A DNA stretch of 64,000 nucleotides from Trichomonas vaginalis G3 (GCF_026262505.1 NC_067206.1:19551319-19615318), one strand, 5' to 3'; shown: positions 10,830 to 21,281, numbered from the stretch's first letter. Made by a program: numbers and translations. Notes: generated by a model from the letters alone, not told the origin.

Positions 10830-11678
10830 TTATATTTTTACCGTTCGATAGTAGTTGTATATGAAACTAAGTTCTAAGTAAAACGCATGGTATAATGGAA
10901 TTATTCTTTTTCTTCCATCTGTAGTAAACCATACTTGAAAGTCTGAAATACTTCCACTTGGTGGTTCGTATAACTTTGTAGGTTTTTCGTAAAAGTCATT
11001 TGCCAAGCATAAAAAAGAGTTTTGTGCACCAGAAAATGAAGCATGAACGATAATAGCATCTGAGTCGAAAACATTTTCATACGTTCCATTAGGGTTTTCG
11101 ACTTCATAAAAGTTCGGGTGTACTGGATATGCTGCAGGCTGATTTAACATCCTCAAAAATCTATACCATGCCAAGTTGTTATATTTTGTAGAAATATAAA
11201 CGTTTTCTCCAAGGTCTTCTATTCTATTGATTTTAACAGTTGCATTTTTCCTGTCATATAAAATATCGAGATGGTACTCTCCTTCGTCAATGTTGTACTG
11301 TTTTGCATATTCGAGATAGATATCGTTTATTTTTTCTTGAAAAGCTTGAAGAGTTGTTTCTAAGTTTACAAGCAAATTCACTTGTAAAAGTTTTCCCTGT
11401 TCAAATTTCTCATACGTACGTTTTTCTTTGTTATAGTATCGAACTTCAAAACCGACCGTAAATGGGAAACCATGTATGGCTTCTGAAATGAACTTCATTC
11501 TACGAAAGCCAATAGCTTTTGTGACGGATGGGTCTCTTAGCCATCTCAATGGGTAGTCAAAACGATAGCCTTCATGCTTTACGGTCTCTGTCTCAAACTT
11601 TTGACCGACATTAGTAAAAAGTTCATCTAATGGTTTAGTTGTAGCAACTCTTGAATTTTCTTTTTCTATTGGAAGCAT
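10830..11678 (-). CDS. 282-residue protein, candidate virion protein
   Basis: Not firmly recognised. The protein is rich in beta-type segments and aromatic residues and ends with a conserved block, SISDFQVWFTTDGRKRIIPL, then LELSFIYNY. Such an ending resembles small jelly-roll virion proteins, but that is inference. A decayed paralogue lies at 16,413-17,284 (shared TKPLD, RFDYP.RWL, KAIGFRR and EPPS.S.SDFQ blocks), so the family was duplicated within the element. It is transcribed divergently from the fibre gene across an 18-bp promoter and converges on the 80-residue gene. A role in the fibre or vertex is suggested by this neighbour. Confidence 0.7.
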   Translation of the reverse strand: MLPIEKENSRVATTKPLDELFTNVGQKFETETVKHEGYRFDYPLRWLRDPSVTKAIGFRRMKFISEAIHGFPFTVGFEVRYYNKEKRTYEKFEQGKLLQVNLLVNLETTLQAFQEKINDIYLEYAKQYNIDEGEYHLDILYDRKNATVKINRIEDLGENVYISTKYNNLAWYRFLRMLNQPAAYPVHPNFYEVENPNGTYENVFDSDAIIVHASFSGAQNSFLCLANDFYEKPTKLYEPPSGSISDFQVWFTTDGRKRIIPLYHAFYLELSFIYNYYRTVKI

Positions 11679-11696
11679 ATTTTATCTAGAATAAAA
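11679..11696. promoter_or_regulatory. 18-bp bidirectional promoter between 282-residue and fibre genes
   Basis: The whole gap between two divergent ATGs is ATTTTATCTAGAATAAAA, near-palindromic around CTAG. Each strand shows the T-rich block (ATTTTA or TTTTTATT) 12-13 bases before its ATG. Confidence 0.55.
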
Positions 11697-13496
11697 ATGT
11701 CGAAAGAAAAGCGTCTATGAGAGAAATACAACACAACCGACAACTCATTATGCAAGCTCTAAATAAGAACACAACAAACTTTTCAAACTATTCTAAGATA
11801 TCTGAGTCATTGAAAGAAGGAAACTTAAAACTGACATTAAACCCAATGACAGATGAGTTTCTGTTTCAAGACAGTAAGAACCATACTGTTTGTATAAATC
11901 CAACAAAAAGAACTTTAAACGAGAAACCTATAGATGAACTTCTTTTGAAAGCAGATGTTGACAACAAAGCAGACAAAACATATGTAGACGATGCAATAGC
12001 AAAAGAAGAAGAAAGAGCTGACAAAGCTTATGCAACAAAAGAACATACTCATCCTGAACTAGCAGACAAAACATATGTTGACAATAAAATGTCAAGTGAA
12101 GTGACAAGAGCTGACAAAGAATATTCTAAAAAGACTCATACACATACCATTGCAAATATTACAAACTTACAAGAAACCTTAAACAGTAAAAGTGACGTTG
12201 GACATACACATACCATTGCAAATATTACAAACTTACAAGAAACCTTAAACAGTAAAAGTGACGTTGGACATACACATACCATTGCAAATATTACAAACTT
12301 ACAAGAAACCTTAAACAGTAAAAGTGACGTTGGACATACACATACCATTGCAAATATTACAAACTTACAAGAAACCTTAAACAGTAAAAGTGACGTTGGA
12401 CATACACATACCATTGCAAATATTGCAAACTTACAAGAAACATTAGAGACAAAAGCAGATAAAACATATGTCAATGAAATATACCAAAGTTTAGTTGGAA
12501 CAAAAAATATTGAAACTATTGTTGGTGACTTTTCTGTCAATGAAGAAAACAAATATTTTAGATGGCAGTTTGTACACTCCTTAAAAAATGGTATACGGTA
12601 TAAACTCATTCCGAAAAATAACAATGAAATGTATGTAAGCTATAAAAAGAACGATGGTACACAAGTTAAAGTTCCATTAGACAACAACTGCTACTTAAAC
12701 TTATATGGAGACGAACAAAAGAAATATTTCCGAGTTTATGAAATGACAGATATGACATTGCCTGACCCAGCTCCAGCACCATACTATTATGACTATGGAG
12801 ATGACGTCAGAACACCACATGTAGATGAACAAAAGCTAACATTATATTTAGATTTTTATAGATATAAAAGATATAATGCAATAGAAAAAACGAGAATAGT
12901 ATACTATTATGAAGATGACAGAAATAAATCTTATAGTCAAGATTTTACCTACCCTGAAAACATAAGATTATATTATAAAAATATTCTGACTTAAACCAGA
13001 GGAAACCTGAAATAGTTGCACTATATTTTAAGTTCAAAAGAGACAATCCTATAATATCTCATATGTTTGATTTAATGAACCAGTAGGTTCTATTTATACA
13101 TCTATGGAAGCAAGAGGTCCTCAAGTAATGTTTGGTGTTGGTGCATGGACTCAAATAGTCGACAGGTTTTTGTATTGTGCAAACTCTTCAAAGGAAACAG
13201 GTGGAAGTAAAACGATTTCAGGTGAAAATTTACCTGCACACAGTCACTACATAGATTTAAGTACATCTCAAGCAGGTTGGCATAAGCATAGATATTGGGA
13301 TTGGTCAGGAATGACAAAAGGTCAAGGATATGATGTTAAAGACAACGTTAAGTTTGCTATAAATTGTTACTGGGATGACACTCAGGGAGAAGGAAACCAT
13401 ACACATTTCGTTTCAGGATATACGCAAACAACGGGACAAAGTAAAGAATACATGCCACCTTACATGACAGTTTACGCATGGTATAGAATTGCTTAG
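11697..13496 (+). pseudogene. Phage-like tail/receptor fibre protein, frameshifted copy
   Basis: Same gene as the intact fibre at 52,025-53,827. A missing C near 11,718, a missing A near 12,985 and losses near 13,080 break the frame; the long central part (11,717-12,994) and the collar part (13,104-13,496) are open. It has a fivefold exact 66-bp repeat (12,138-12,440) encoding HTHTIANITNLQETLNSKSD-type units. The inverted arm has four full units with different residues (NRKSAVG). It ends on TAG overlapping the integrase stop. Confidence 0.75.
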
Positions 13497-14451
13497 TCGT
13501 CATTTTCAACTTCTTTAGCATATTCGTCAGGAGTTGTCTTATATTTGTTAGGAACTGTCTTTGAAAGTATACCACCTTGAACTTTGACAAGTTTGAAACG
13601 AGGTCTGACAATAGTAGTTTTATCTTCTGCTTGCAGTCTGTACATTTTGCCATGTTTGCCTAAAACTTCATAATATTCTCTTGTATACTTTCTTCTATTT
13701 TTACGAACACGAATGTGAGTACCTGTCGGTTCCCATTGTTGTCATAGTCAATAGTATTTTCATATGGGTCACGTTTAGGTATTTCTATTTTTACTTTGTC
13801 ACCCTTCCGAAGTTTGAAGCCTGGCATTCTTTCTTGTTTGTCTCTTTTGACTAAACTATTAAATATATAGTCTTTCTCTAAGTCGGGGTTGTTTTTCATT
13901 TCTTCGGGGGAGTGGTTTCCCAAACCTTTTTGTTTACGGCTATTGTAAATATTTAAAACTTGTCTCATCTTTGCCATGGAGAAGTGTCTATACTTGTCGT
14001 CATATGACATTTCATTTGCTTCACCACCTTGTGGTTGGTTTAAGTCTCTTAATATTTTTATACAACTGTCAATGACACCAAGAGCAGAATGGTTTTGGTC
14101 GACAATGAAATATTGGTTTACATTTTTTGAACGCAGATAGTTTTTTACATCATCTGATTTGAAAGAACTTTCACAGTCAGATGTCAGATTTGTTGGATGG
14201 TATTTGTCAACGAATATTGTCAAAGCTGCTAAGATATCTAAAATATTTTTGGACTGTAATGGTATGGCTTCACAGTATCTTGTGTTTTGACCAACAAATA
14301 TTAGCCAGTATGGTGGTCCATCTGTTCTAACTCTCGGAATGTTTTCCAAGATATCCATAAACCAAGCATTCGGTGTTGAACTAAAGATTTTTACCATGAG
14401 TGCTTTCTTTGTTGCCTTAGAAACATAGGGGTCCTTGTTTGGATTCGTCAT
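13493..14451 (-). pseudogene. Retroviral-type integrase, single frameshift
   Basis: Same gene as the intact integrase at 51,069-52,028. One G is missing near 13,728, which separates the catalytic domain (open from 14,451 to about 13,730) from the SH3-like C-terminal domain. The two residues Asn and Arg replaced at the middle (NSLV, LRKGDK) mark this lineage against the inverted arm. Confidence 0.75.
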
Positions 14452-14468
14452 TTTTTAACCCATAAGAA
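14452..14468. promoter_or_regulatory. 17-bp bidirectional promoter between integrase and 133-residue gene
   Basis: The gap is TTTTTAACCCATAAGAA. The block TTTTTA serves the rightward gene; on the other strand TTCTTA sits 11 bases before the integrase ATG. Confidence 0.5.
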
Positions 14469-14870
14469 ATGGGTTTATTTGGCGCGTTAGCAGGAGTTGC
14501 ATCCAGATTTTTACCCGCAGTGGGAACAATAGCCAGAGGTGTATTTGGAGTTGGAAGGAAGATTTTGAGTACATTAGGTATACTTAAAGAGAAAGCACAA
14601 CCTATTATACAAACTGTACAGAAAGGTTGGGATGTAGCACGAGATGCAACAAATCTTATTCCAAATCCTGAAACAAGAGGAAAAGTTCAAGGATGGATGG
14701 ACAATGTAGGAAGACAAGCAGGAAACTATTATAACAAAGCAAATGACTACTATAACCAAGCAGGACACTATATGGACCAAGGTGAAAGATTCTTTAACAG
14801 AGGATATAACCATGCACAACAATGGGTAAACAATAACCAACCTCAACCGCCTCAAACGTGGGGAATGTAA
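14469..14870 (+). CDS. 133-residue MGLFG amphipathic protein, candidate membrane-active virion protein
   Basis: The first 35 residues (starting MGLFGALAGVASRFLPAVGT) form a hydrophobic, glycine-rich amphipathic segment with Gly at position 2, a possible myristoylation site. The middle is helical and the second half is rich in Asn, Tyr and Gln, with repeated YYN.A..YYNQA units. Its start resembles the separate 80-residue protein (MGFFGRIGNFF). Small amphipathic capsid proteins breach membranes during entry in adenovirus-like viruses; that role here is inference. Divergent from integrase across 17 bp. Confidence 0.65.
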   Translation: MGLFGALAGVASRFLPAVGTIARGVFGVGRKILSTLGILKEKAQPIIQTVQKGWDVARDATNLIPNPETRGKVQGWMDNVGRQAGNYYNKANDYYNQAGHYMDQGERFFNRGYNHAQQWVNNNQPQPPQTWGM

Positions 14871-14889
14871 AATTTTTTACTGAGATGAA

Positions 14890-15042
14890 ATGAACAATAC
14901 AGCATTGAGACAAATGGGTTCAAGATGGATTTGTCGGCTTCCAGCAGTTACACAACGTGTTTGTCAAGTTCTTCCTATACCTCAGGAAGTTTTAGACCGA
15001 CTTAAAAAACAACAACAACCAGTTGAAAACAAACCAAACTAA
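14890..15042 (+). CDS. 50-residue protein of unknown function
   Basis: A short gene starting MNNTALRQMGSRWICRLPAV and ending with a Gln-rich tail. It has the same leader (AAAATTTTTTACTGAGATGA before the ATG) as the next gene, 20 bp downstream, which supports it being real. The frame is kept at 50,478-50,630; the copy at 40,544 has two compensating indels. Confidence 0.6.
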   Translation: MNNTALRQMGSRWICRLPAVTQRVCQVLPIPQEVLDRLKKQQQPVENKPN

Positions 15043-15061
15043 AATTTTTTACTGAGATGAA

Positions 15062-15646
15062 ATGACCGAAGAAGTTGAAACCGTAGATTTGACACCACAA
15101 ACAAAAAGTTCAGAACCATTGTCAAAACCTGTCAAAGAACTTACAGATGAAGAGAAAAATTCAATAATAGAAGGTGCAAGGTCTGGAAATACAAACCCTA
15201 ACTATAAAGTCACTTTTCATAGAAATGGAACGGCTAGTATCTCAAAAAAGAAACAGACTCTCACAAATAAAATATTGAAGTCTGAAGGAGCTTTCGAGAC
15301 AACAGATGGAAAAGTTTACTTCACTGACCAACAGTTCATTATAGAACATCTCATTGACTTAGAGTCGAAATATTCTAAACTTTACAACAAACACAAAAAG
15401 TTGAAAGGAAAACAAAAACAAATGGCATATGATATTTATGAAGATGTTGACGACACAACCATACCTGCAAGTGAGGTAAAGTCAGAGGAACCGAAAAGTG
15501 ACGAAAAACCAATAGAAGAAGGTGAGCCAAAAACTGAAGATAAACCAAAACCAAAGTTTAGTCTCCAGACTAAACCAAGTCAACCTTCATTAGCTGGTAT
15601 GGGTTGGCGTCAAAGACTTATGGCAGCAGGCGGTTATGTAAAGTAA
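15062..15646 (+). CDS. 194-residue Lys/Glu/Pro-rich protein
   Basis: Not recognised. The N-terminus is acidic; the middle (residues 45-140) contains a basic KKKQ segment and a likely coiled coil (LIDLESKYSKLYNKHKKLKG). A disordered Pro/Lys/Glu region follows, and it ends with a conserved GMGWRQRLMAA motif. It resembles an assembly or scaffold protein in composition only. The tail differs between this lineage and the inverted arm. Confidence 0.65.
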   Translation: MTEEVETVDLTPQTKSSEPLSKPVKELTDEEKNSIIEGARSGNTNPNYKVTFHRNGTASISKKKQTLTNKILKSEGAFETTDGKVYFTDQQFIIEHLIDLESKYSKLYNKHKKLKGKQKQMAYDIYEDVDDTTIPASEVKSEEPKSDEKPIEEGEPKTEDKPKPKFSLQTKPSQPSLAGMGWRQRLMAAGGYVK

Positions 15647-15680
15647 AGAAAAAAAACATATTTTTTTATTTTTATTTGAA

Positions 15681-15760
15681 ATGTACGCTGAGTTTTGTTG
15701 GAGACGACCGTCAGACAACTTGTTTGTTAGATGAGAAATATGAAATGGCATACCATTTAA
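15681..15760 (+). pseudogene. HNH endonuclease remnant (5' end joined to 3' end)
   Basis: This stretch starts like the HNH gene downstream (ATGTACGCTGAGTTT...GATGAGAAATATGAAA) and then jumps to its last codons (TGGCATACCATTTTAA). It is an internally deleted duplicate immediately upstream of the full gene. The same relic is present at 41,328-41,410 and 49,761-49,843, so the deletion predates the split of the copies. Confidence 0.6.
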
Positions 15761-15802
15761 AACAAAATATTTTTAAAAAAACATTTTTTTATTTTATTTG
15801 AA

Positions 15803-16387
15803 ATGTACGTTGAGTTTGTTGAAGAAGACCGTTGGGAAACTTGTTTGTTAGATGAGAAATATGAAATTCACTGTTCTGAGCCTTTTGAAGTCAGAAACAA
15901 AAAGACAAAAAGAGTTTTAAGCGAATGGGAGCAAAATAACGGATATGCTAGGATGAGTATGAGTGGGAAACGCTATTTTAAACATATTGTCATTGCAACT
16001 CATTTTATACCGAACCCTAACAATCTACCTTTTGTAGACCATATAAACCGTATAAGAAACGACAATAGACTTGAAAACTTACGCTGGGTTACTTGTTCTG
16101 AAAACAATAAGAACAAAGGCAAATTTCGAGATATTGTATTCGAATTTGTCGACGAACTAGAAGATGAAGCAATTGAAATTACAGACTATGGCGAGCATAC
16201 GTTTGAGTTTTACTACTATAGCGAAGAACAGGACTCTTTCTACCTTTATACCGGCGTAAACTATAGAAAATTACAAGTATATTTTACTAAGGAAGGCTAT
16301 GCTTATGTAAACGCTAGAGATACAGATGGAAAAAACGTTAGACTATATCTTAACAAATTCAAGAAGCTATATGGCATACTATTTTAA
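15803..16387 (+). CDS. HNH homing-type endonuclease
   Basis: A DNA nuclease of the HNH_3 type seen in phage and giant-virus homing genes. The core lies at about residues 60-110: HIVIATHFIPNPNN, VDHINRIRNDNRLENLRWVT, SENN. The His of VDH, the Asn of the DNRLENL block and the final Asn of the SENN block fit the HNH metal site. The C-terminal 80 residues probably bind DNA. Its own 5' and 3' ends flank a remnant upstream, and the gene sits at the point where the composite element is broken, so cleavage-driven rearrangement is conceivable. The ATG follows TTTTTTTATTTTATTTGAA. Confidence 0.88.
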   Translation: MYVEFVEEDRWETCLLDEKYEIHCSEPFEVRNKKTKRVLSEWEQNNGYARMSMSGKRYFKHIVIATHFIPNPNNLPFVDHINRIRNDNRLENLRWVTCSENNKNKGKFRDIVFEFVDELEDEAIEITDYGEHTFEFYYYSEEQDSFYLYTGVNYRKLQVYFTKEGYAYVNARDTDGKNVRLYLNKFKKLYGILF

Positions 16388-16412
16388 AACAGTATATTTT
16401 TACATATATTAA

Positions 16413-17284
16413 ATGTTTCAGGTTGAAAAACAAAGAACAAAAGTAGCAGATACAAAACCGTTAGACTATATCTTTACAAATGCCGGTAGGACTGTATCAG
16501 ATGAAGAAATTTCATCCGGTGCTTACAGGTTTGATTATCCAATTCGTTGGCTTCAAAGTCCTTCAGATGCAAAGGCAATAGGATTTAGAAGAGTTTTGTT
16601 TTCAAATAGAACTAACGCATTTATGTTCGCAGTAGATTTTCATGGTCAGTATAAAGGTGATGATGCGTCTACATAGGACCAAATTTTGACGAAATGAGAA
16701 TCTTTACAGTTCGTTCAGACGAAAGTCTTGAGAAAGACTCTAAATGACTTTCAAAACTCAAATAAACAAATACTATTGGGAATTTCAAGAAAAATACGAC
16801 TCTTTACTAAACGGAACGTACTATCTGAAACTAGAATATGACAAGATGAACTCCACAGTTTTCATTTCAAAAAGATTGAAATTAACCCTCCAAGAGATCA
16901 CAGTTTTTATTTTTGGCAAGTAGACAAACGTTCTTGGGCACAATTTCTTCGGTTGCTAAACCAGAACGAACCATTACCACCTGACGGTCCTTTTAAATTT
17001 ATACATCCACCAACAGATTTGACAGTTTATAGAAACGTGTTCGACCCTCACAAAATGTTATGTGTCATGCAAGTTTCAGTTCAAGCAACAATAGTTTTCT
17101 ATGTATCGGTAAGGACTTTTATGACTTTGCTTCTAAATATCTACGAACCACCTAGTAACAGTTTCTCTGACTTTCAAGGTGGGTTCACAACAAATGGTGT
17201 GCAACAATTATTCCATTGTACTATGACTTTTATCTCGAATTGTCTTTCATATATAACTACGGAAAAGTGCTGAAAAAGTATTGA
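16413..17284 (+). pseudogene. Decayed paralogue of the 282-residue protein
   Basis: The first 87 residues (TKPLDYIFTNAGR, RFDYPIRWL, KAIGFRR) match the 282-residue protein, then a stop follows at 16,674. Downstream pieces keep EPPSNSFSDFQ and the LSFIYNYGK ending in other frames. It keeps a good promoter (TTTTTACATATATTAA before the ATG). In the inverted arm the same gene has lost its middle. Confidence 0.7.
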
Positions 17285-17669
17285 AAAATAATGTTTAGGG
17301 TAGATGGGTATATCTAACCTCTTTTCTACCCTCTTTTCTACCCTCTTGAATTTTCATGAATTTCCTTAAGATAGAAAAAAATATATTTTAGGCGACCAGG
17401 TCACTCGGTCACTCGGTCATTTTAACTTCTCTGAAAAAGTGTGACAACATGACATTTGACAACAACACAGGAAATAGATTTCATCGTATATTTTTTGTTA
17501 AGACTTCATCGTAAATGTTTTGTTGAGACTTCATCGTATATGTTTTGTCGAGATTTTTATCGTATATGTTTTGTCGAGATTTTTATCGTTGTGGTCCGAC
17601 GGTTAAGCCACAAACGAATGTCCGACGTCCCACCAAAAAAAATTTTTTTATTTTATTTGTAAGAACAGT
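17285..17669. promoter_or_regulatory. Leader region of the KilA-N gene with variant operator array
   Basis: At 17,296-17,343 an array GGTAGA, TATATCTAACC, TCTACCC, TCTACCC occupies the place of the usual GTTAGA/TCTAAC array, with half-sites changed together. It is followed by three or four CATCGTATATGTTTTGTCGAGA repeats and a GTGGTCCGACGG to ATGTCCGACGTC segment (17,590-17,631) that borders the repeat cassettes elsewhere. The KilA-N gene itself starts after TTTTTATTTTATTTGTAAGA. Confidence 0.5.
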
Positions 17670-18329
17670 ATGACAGTCGAAGCAAAAACGTTCACGAACA
17701 AATCTAATGGCGAAACATTCACAAAAGGCACTTATAACGGTATTGAAGTCTACGTAGAGACAAGGATGGTTATATAAATGCAACAAATATGTGTCAGCAG
17801 TTTAGGAAAGACTTTAGGAGGTTGTTGGAAAATAAGTCCTGGGAAGAGTATTTTGAGGCATTTTGTGAAGAATATACCAACCGCGGAATTCCGCGGGTTG
17901 CTTTTTTATACACAGTTCATGCAGGAATTCCTGATGAAATCAAACAGGTTAGAGGAACGTATGTAGACCCAAGACTTGTAAACTATATAGCAATGTGGGC
18001 TTCTCCAAAATATTGTATAGCAGTTGGAAAAATTCTGGACTCCATAGACAAGAAAGTTCATGAGAAATATAGATGAAGAAGAACTTGAAGATACAGTAGA
18101 GAATGCTAAACCTTTGTTCGAAGAAGAAGTTAGAAAAATGCATGAAAAACAAATAGAACATGAACGTGAGATATGTTCTAGTTATAGAGACTCGCCATAC
18201 GAACTAGACCAATGGGAACAAGAAGATTTAAAGAGAGAATTTAGAGAATATGAACTCGCTAAGATAGCATTAGAAGCTGCAGAAAAGAAGTTAAAAGTTT
18301 GGGGTCGTTTTGTACAAAAAATATTGTGA
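17670..18329 (+). pseudogene. KilA-N domain DNA-binding protein, frameshifted copy
   Basis: The KilA-N domain is a DNA-binding fold common in large DNA viruses and phages. The signature DGYINATKMCQQF is in the inverted-arm copy; here a lost T near 17,752 falls just before it. The C-terminal half (VNYIAMWASPKYCIAVGKIL) is open from 17,789. A second indel near 18,070 separates a coiled-coil tail (18,060-18,329). A 16-bp palindrome CCGCGGAATTCCGCGG lies inside the gene near 17,880-17,900. Arrays of GTTAGA/TCTAAC half-sites flank the gene, making autoregulation plausible. Confidence 0.75.
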
Positions 18330-18686
18330 GTAAATGAACCATTTTTTTCGGCAAAAATAATGTTTATGTTAGAATGTTAGATCTAACCTCTTTTCTAACC
18401 TCTTTTCTAACCTCTTGAATTTTCATGAATTTTCATGAATTTCATCGTAAATGTTTTGTCGAAACTTCTTCATCGTAAATGTTTTGTTAAGACTTCTTCT
18501 TCGTAATGAGCGTAAAAGACCCAAAAATAATGTTTATGTTAGAATGTTAGATCTAACACGTTTTCTAACACGTTTTCTAACATCGTAGAAAACTCATGAA
18601 ATTCATGAGTTTTGACACTTTCACAAAAAACATAAAAAATAAAGTTAGTTTTTAAAAAAAATATTTTTTATTTTTATTGTAAGAAC
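18330..18686. promoter_or_regulatory. Two GTTAGATCTAAC arrays before the 313-residue gene
   Basis: Palindromes lie at 18,376-18,387 and 18,546-18,557, each preceded by TATGTTAGAAT and followed by two TCTAAC half-sites at 12-bp spacing. CATCGTAAATGTTTTGTC repeats separate them. A TTTTTATTGTAAGAAC block ends right at the ATG of the next gene. Confidence 0.6.
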
Positions 18687-19598
18687 ATGTTAGCAACAAC
18701 AGCACCAAACTCTTTAGTCATGAATCCAACATCTATGTTAGTAGAGATGAAAAGCTTCATTCCTTCTTCATATACTTTCGAAATAACAATCCAGAAGATA
18801 AAGCAAGAACTTTTAACAAATAATTTAGATTGCACCGCACAGGATGAAACAAATGGACAGTATCTTTACGACATGCAGGACCTCATCGACCATCTACCCA
18901 AATTGCCTGAAATCCAACAACAAAAACTCACTATTCCAGAATTCGATGAAATAGAAGTCGGACTGACTGACTCAGTAGAAATAAAGAAGTTCATTCGTAA
19001 GGTAAACTATGAGTTTCTAGGATTTCATTGCAACCATAAGGTTATGGACAAAGACTGCGATATGGTATATAAGAACATCTCTGACATATATAAATCTGGG
19101 GAGTTTAAGACCTACGACAACTTTGTTTCGTTAGTTGCAAAATGTGTATGGGAAATAAGAGATAAAGATAGAAGAGGTAAAGTATGGAACGAACAGATAA
19201 AACCTGCATGTTTTGAGTTAAAGAAAACCATTGACGCTTTAGTCATACTAGCAGGTAAGGTTTCAATGTACAATGCTAAAATGAACCCGCAATGTTCAAA
19301 ATGTAAGGCAGCAATGAGGAAATATAACTACTCCGTCAAAGAGATAGAAAGAATGAGAAACGACTATGCAGACTTAAAGAAAGAAGCAGAAAAACCAGCA
19401 GAAGATAAAATGAACATGTTAGAATTTCTGAACAAAAACTATCCAACAGCAGAAGATTTCCTTCTATCTGATGTCAAGAAGAAATATAAGAGACTTTCGG
19501 CATAGTTAAAACATTCGATGTACTGACAGAGGAAATCGAATACAAAACTGTTTAAAGTCTCACGAATTCATAACGTTTACCATGTAAAACGCTTATAA
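18687..19598 (+). pseudogene. About 303-residue regulatory-region protein, frameshifted near its end
   Basis: Not recognised. It has a CxxC pair (PQCSKCKAAM) before a coiled coil (residues about 205-245) and an N-terminal Thr-rich segment. An indel near 19,490-19,500 separates the last 30 codons found intact in the homologue at 45,694-46,635. It lies between the two KilA-N-type genes and is flanked on both sides by GTTAGATCTAAC arrays, so a regulatory role is a reasonable inference. Confidence 0.6.
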
Positions 19599-20041
19599 AA
19601 TAACTGGGGTGGAGAAAAGAGGTTAGAAAAGAGGTTAGATCTAACCTTCTAACATAAACATTATTTTTGCTGAATTCCGTATGAAATTTCATGAGTTTTG
19701 TGTGTTTTAGACCATGTTAGAAAACGTGTTAGAAAACATGTTAGATCTAACATTCTAACATAAACATTATTTTTGCTGAATTCCGTATGAAATTTCATGA
19801 GTTTTTGTTGTGTTTAGACCATGTTTAGAAAAAGAGGTTAGAAAACAGGTTAGATCTAACATTCTAACATAAACATTATTTTTGCTGAAAAATGACCAAA
19901 TTTCATGAATTTCCTCATAAGATTGCTACCCTCGAAAAAACCGAGGATAGAGATTCCGTATGAAAATCATGAATTTCCTTAAGATAGAAAAAAAAGTTAG
20001 TTTTATTTTTTTATTTTTTTATTTGTATGTAAGAACAGAAA
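19599..20041. promoter_or_regulatory. Three inverted GTTAGATCTAAC arrays before the T5orf172 gene
   Basis: Palindromes at 19,634-19,645, 19,740-19,751 and 19,849-19,860 lie in the opposite orientation to those before the 313-residue gene. They are separated by TTGCTGAATTCCGTATGAAA repeats. The block ends with TTTTTATTTGTATGTAAGAA before the ATG at 20,042. Confidence 0.6.
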
Positions 20042-20655
20042 ATGTTAAACATTGAGTTTGAAACAGTTAGAAAGATAGACAATGAGACCAAAATAGTTAG
20101 AATAGGTGATTTAAACGTAAGATACTCAAAGAAATACAAAAAATATTCTTTGTCAGACATTTTAACACTATCTGAAAGAAAACATCCCACGACTGGGTTA
20201 AAAATGCTTCTACTCAGAAAATTTTGACAAAAAATCCTGAGCTTATGATATCGGTAAGATTCTATGGAACAAGAGCATATCTCATCGACAAAAGTCTTAT
20301 ACCAGTAGTTTTGTTCTGGATTGACCCAGTTGTTGGATATAATTTCATAACATATGGTTCATTCGATACGGAACGTTGCAGTGAAGGCTTACTTTACATC
20401 GTTCAGAAACCAAAGGACTTCAATACAAAGAGATATAAGATAGGAAGAACATTTAATATAACTCAAAGATATGACAGTATAGTCAATAGAGTTAAGGTTG
20501 TGTTTGTTAATGATATGAGAGCTGCTGAAACAGAACTACTTGAAAAGTTTGAGAAAATGTATGGTGCTCCCACGAAAGGTAAAGAAACGTTTGAAGTAGA
20601 TGAGATAGATAGTGCTATAAAATTATTTGACGAAGTTGCTGAAAAATACATGTAA
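20042..20655 (+). pseudogene. T5orf172 (GIY-YIG-like) protein with viral N-terminal domain, single frameshift
   Basis: The C-terminal half shows the T5orf172 core: LLYIVQKP, then YKIGRTFNITQRYDS, then a conserved Glu in AAETELLEKFE. This family is related to GIY-YIG nucleases and often follows KilA-N or MSV199 domains in viral proteins. The N-terminal 48 codons are in another frame; the frames meet near 20,184, where the downstream frame reads SHDWVKNASTQKIL. One lost or gained base explains the break. In the inverted arm only the last nine codons remain (45,315-45,341). Confidence 0.75.
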
Positions 20656-21189
20656 AGCGTTTATTTTTACGCTTGACTTCAGATGGCTCAGGTAGTTCCT
20701 AACTAGCTCATTTATCTCTATAAGGTAGATTGCCTCATCTGCTGGGTCTATGTCGGTCATTGTTTCAAGACAAGTCTTTTACTTTTTCAAGACAAGTCTT
20801 TTACTTTTTCAAGACAAGTCTTTTACTTTTTCAAGACAAGTCTTTTACTTTTTCAAGACAAGTCTTTTACTTTTTCAAGACAAGTCTTTTACTTTTTCAA
20901 GACAAGTCTTTTACTTTTTCAAGACAAGTCTTTTACTTTTTCAAGACAAGTCTTTTACTTTTTCAAGAAATTTTTTGGTGTAAAGTTCTCAAATTTGAGA
21001 ACAGTGGTCTTGATTTCAGACGATACCCGTACTTTTTCAAGACAAGTCTTTTACTTTTTCAAGACAAGTCTTTTACTTTTTCAAGACAAGTCTTTTACTT
21101 TTTCAAGACAAGTCTTTTACTTTTTCAAGACAAGTCTTTTACTTTTTCAAGACAATGTCCGACGTCAGTCAGTAAATTTTATCGTCCAA
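20656..21189. repeat. Repeat cassette A: 22-bp hairpin-forming iterons in two blocks
   Basis: A 22-bp unit (TTTTACTTTTTCAAGACAAG plus TC) is repeated about 9 times at 20,763-20,967 and about 5.5 times at 21,030-21,155. Between them lies a unique 63-bp centre with TTCTCAAATTTGAGAA. Each unit contains AAGAC-AA-GTCTT, an inverted repeat. One border has GCGTTTATTTTTACGC, a hairpin just after the T5orf172 stop; the other has ATGTCCGACGTC. Cassettes of the same plan but different unit sequence are at 43,880-44,340 and 47,700-48,023. Origin, operator or packaging signal are all possible. Confidence 0.7.
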
Positions 21190-21250
21190 CCTTACAAATG
21201 TAAACTTATATCGTTCTATTTTCTTCACTAGGGTCTAACACCAAAGTAAC
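21190..21250. repeat. Single copy of the 60-bp repeat (four copies at 48,029)
   Basis: TTACAAATGTAAACTTATAT...CACTAGGGTCTAACACCAAAG occurs once here between the repeat cassette and the tRNA-like unit. The matching place in the inverted arm has four tandem copies. Confidence 0.7.
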
Positions 21251-21281
21251 CTATGTACATGAAATTTCACTGCATAAAAGG

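Larger units (their letters stand above)
1..15460 (+). repeat. First copy of a 25.65-kb tandem duplication (twin at 25,653 to about 41,100)
   Basis: Gene order and sequence are the same in the two blocks with an offset of 25,649-25,654 bases; differences are mostly single-base insertions or deletions. The unit is one element plus one spacer. After about 41.11 kb the second block stops following this one and follows the inverted arm instead. Confidence 0.8.

Noticed and set aside
12136-12624. Antisense frame over the fibre repeats (KVSCKFVIFAMVCVCPTSLL units)
   Set aside because: It is the reverse reading of the 66-bp fibre repeat and has no promoter of the element type.
12138-13496. Diversity-generating retroelement acting on the fibre gene
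   Set aside because: No reverse transcriptase and no template/variable repeat pair with adenine-specific changes are present.
20763-21155. CRISPR-like array
   Set aside because: The 22-bp units are directly adjacent with no spacers of variable sequence, the host is eukaryotic, and there are no cas genes.
20730-21203. 157-codon frame of KSFTFSRQVFYFFKTSLLLFQ type
   Set aside because: A 22-bp repeat cycles through three frames and happens to lack stops; product is unlike any other protein here.
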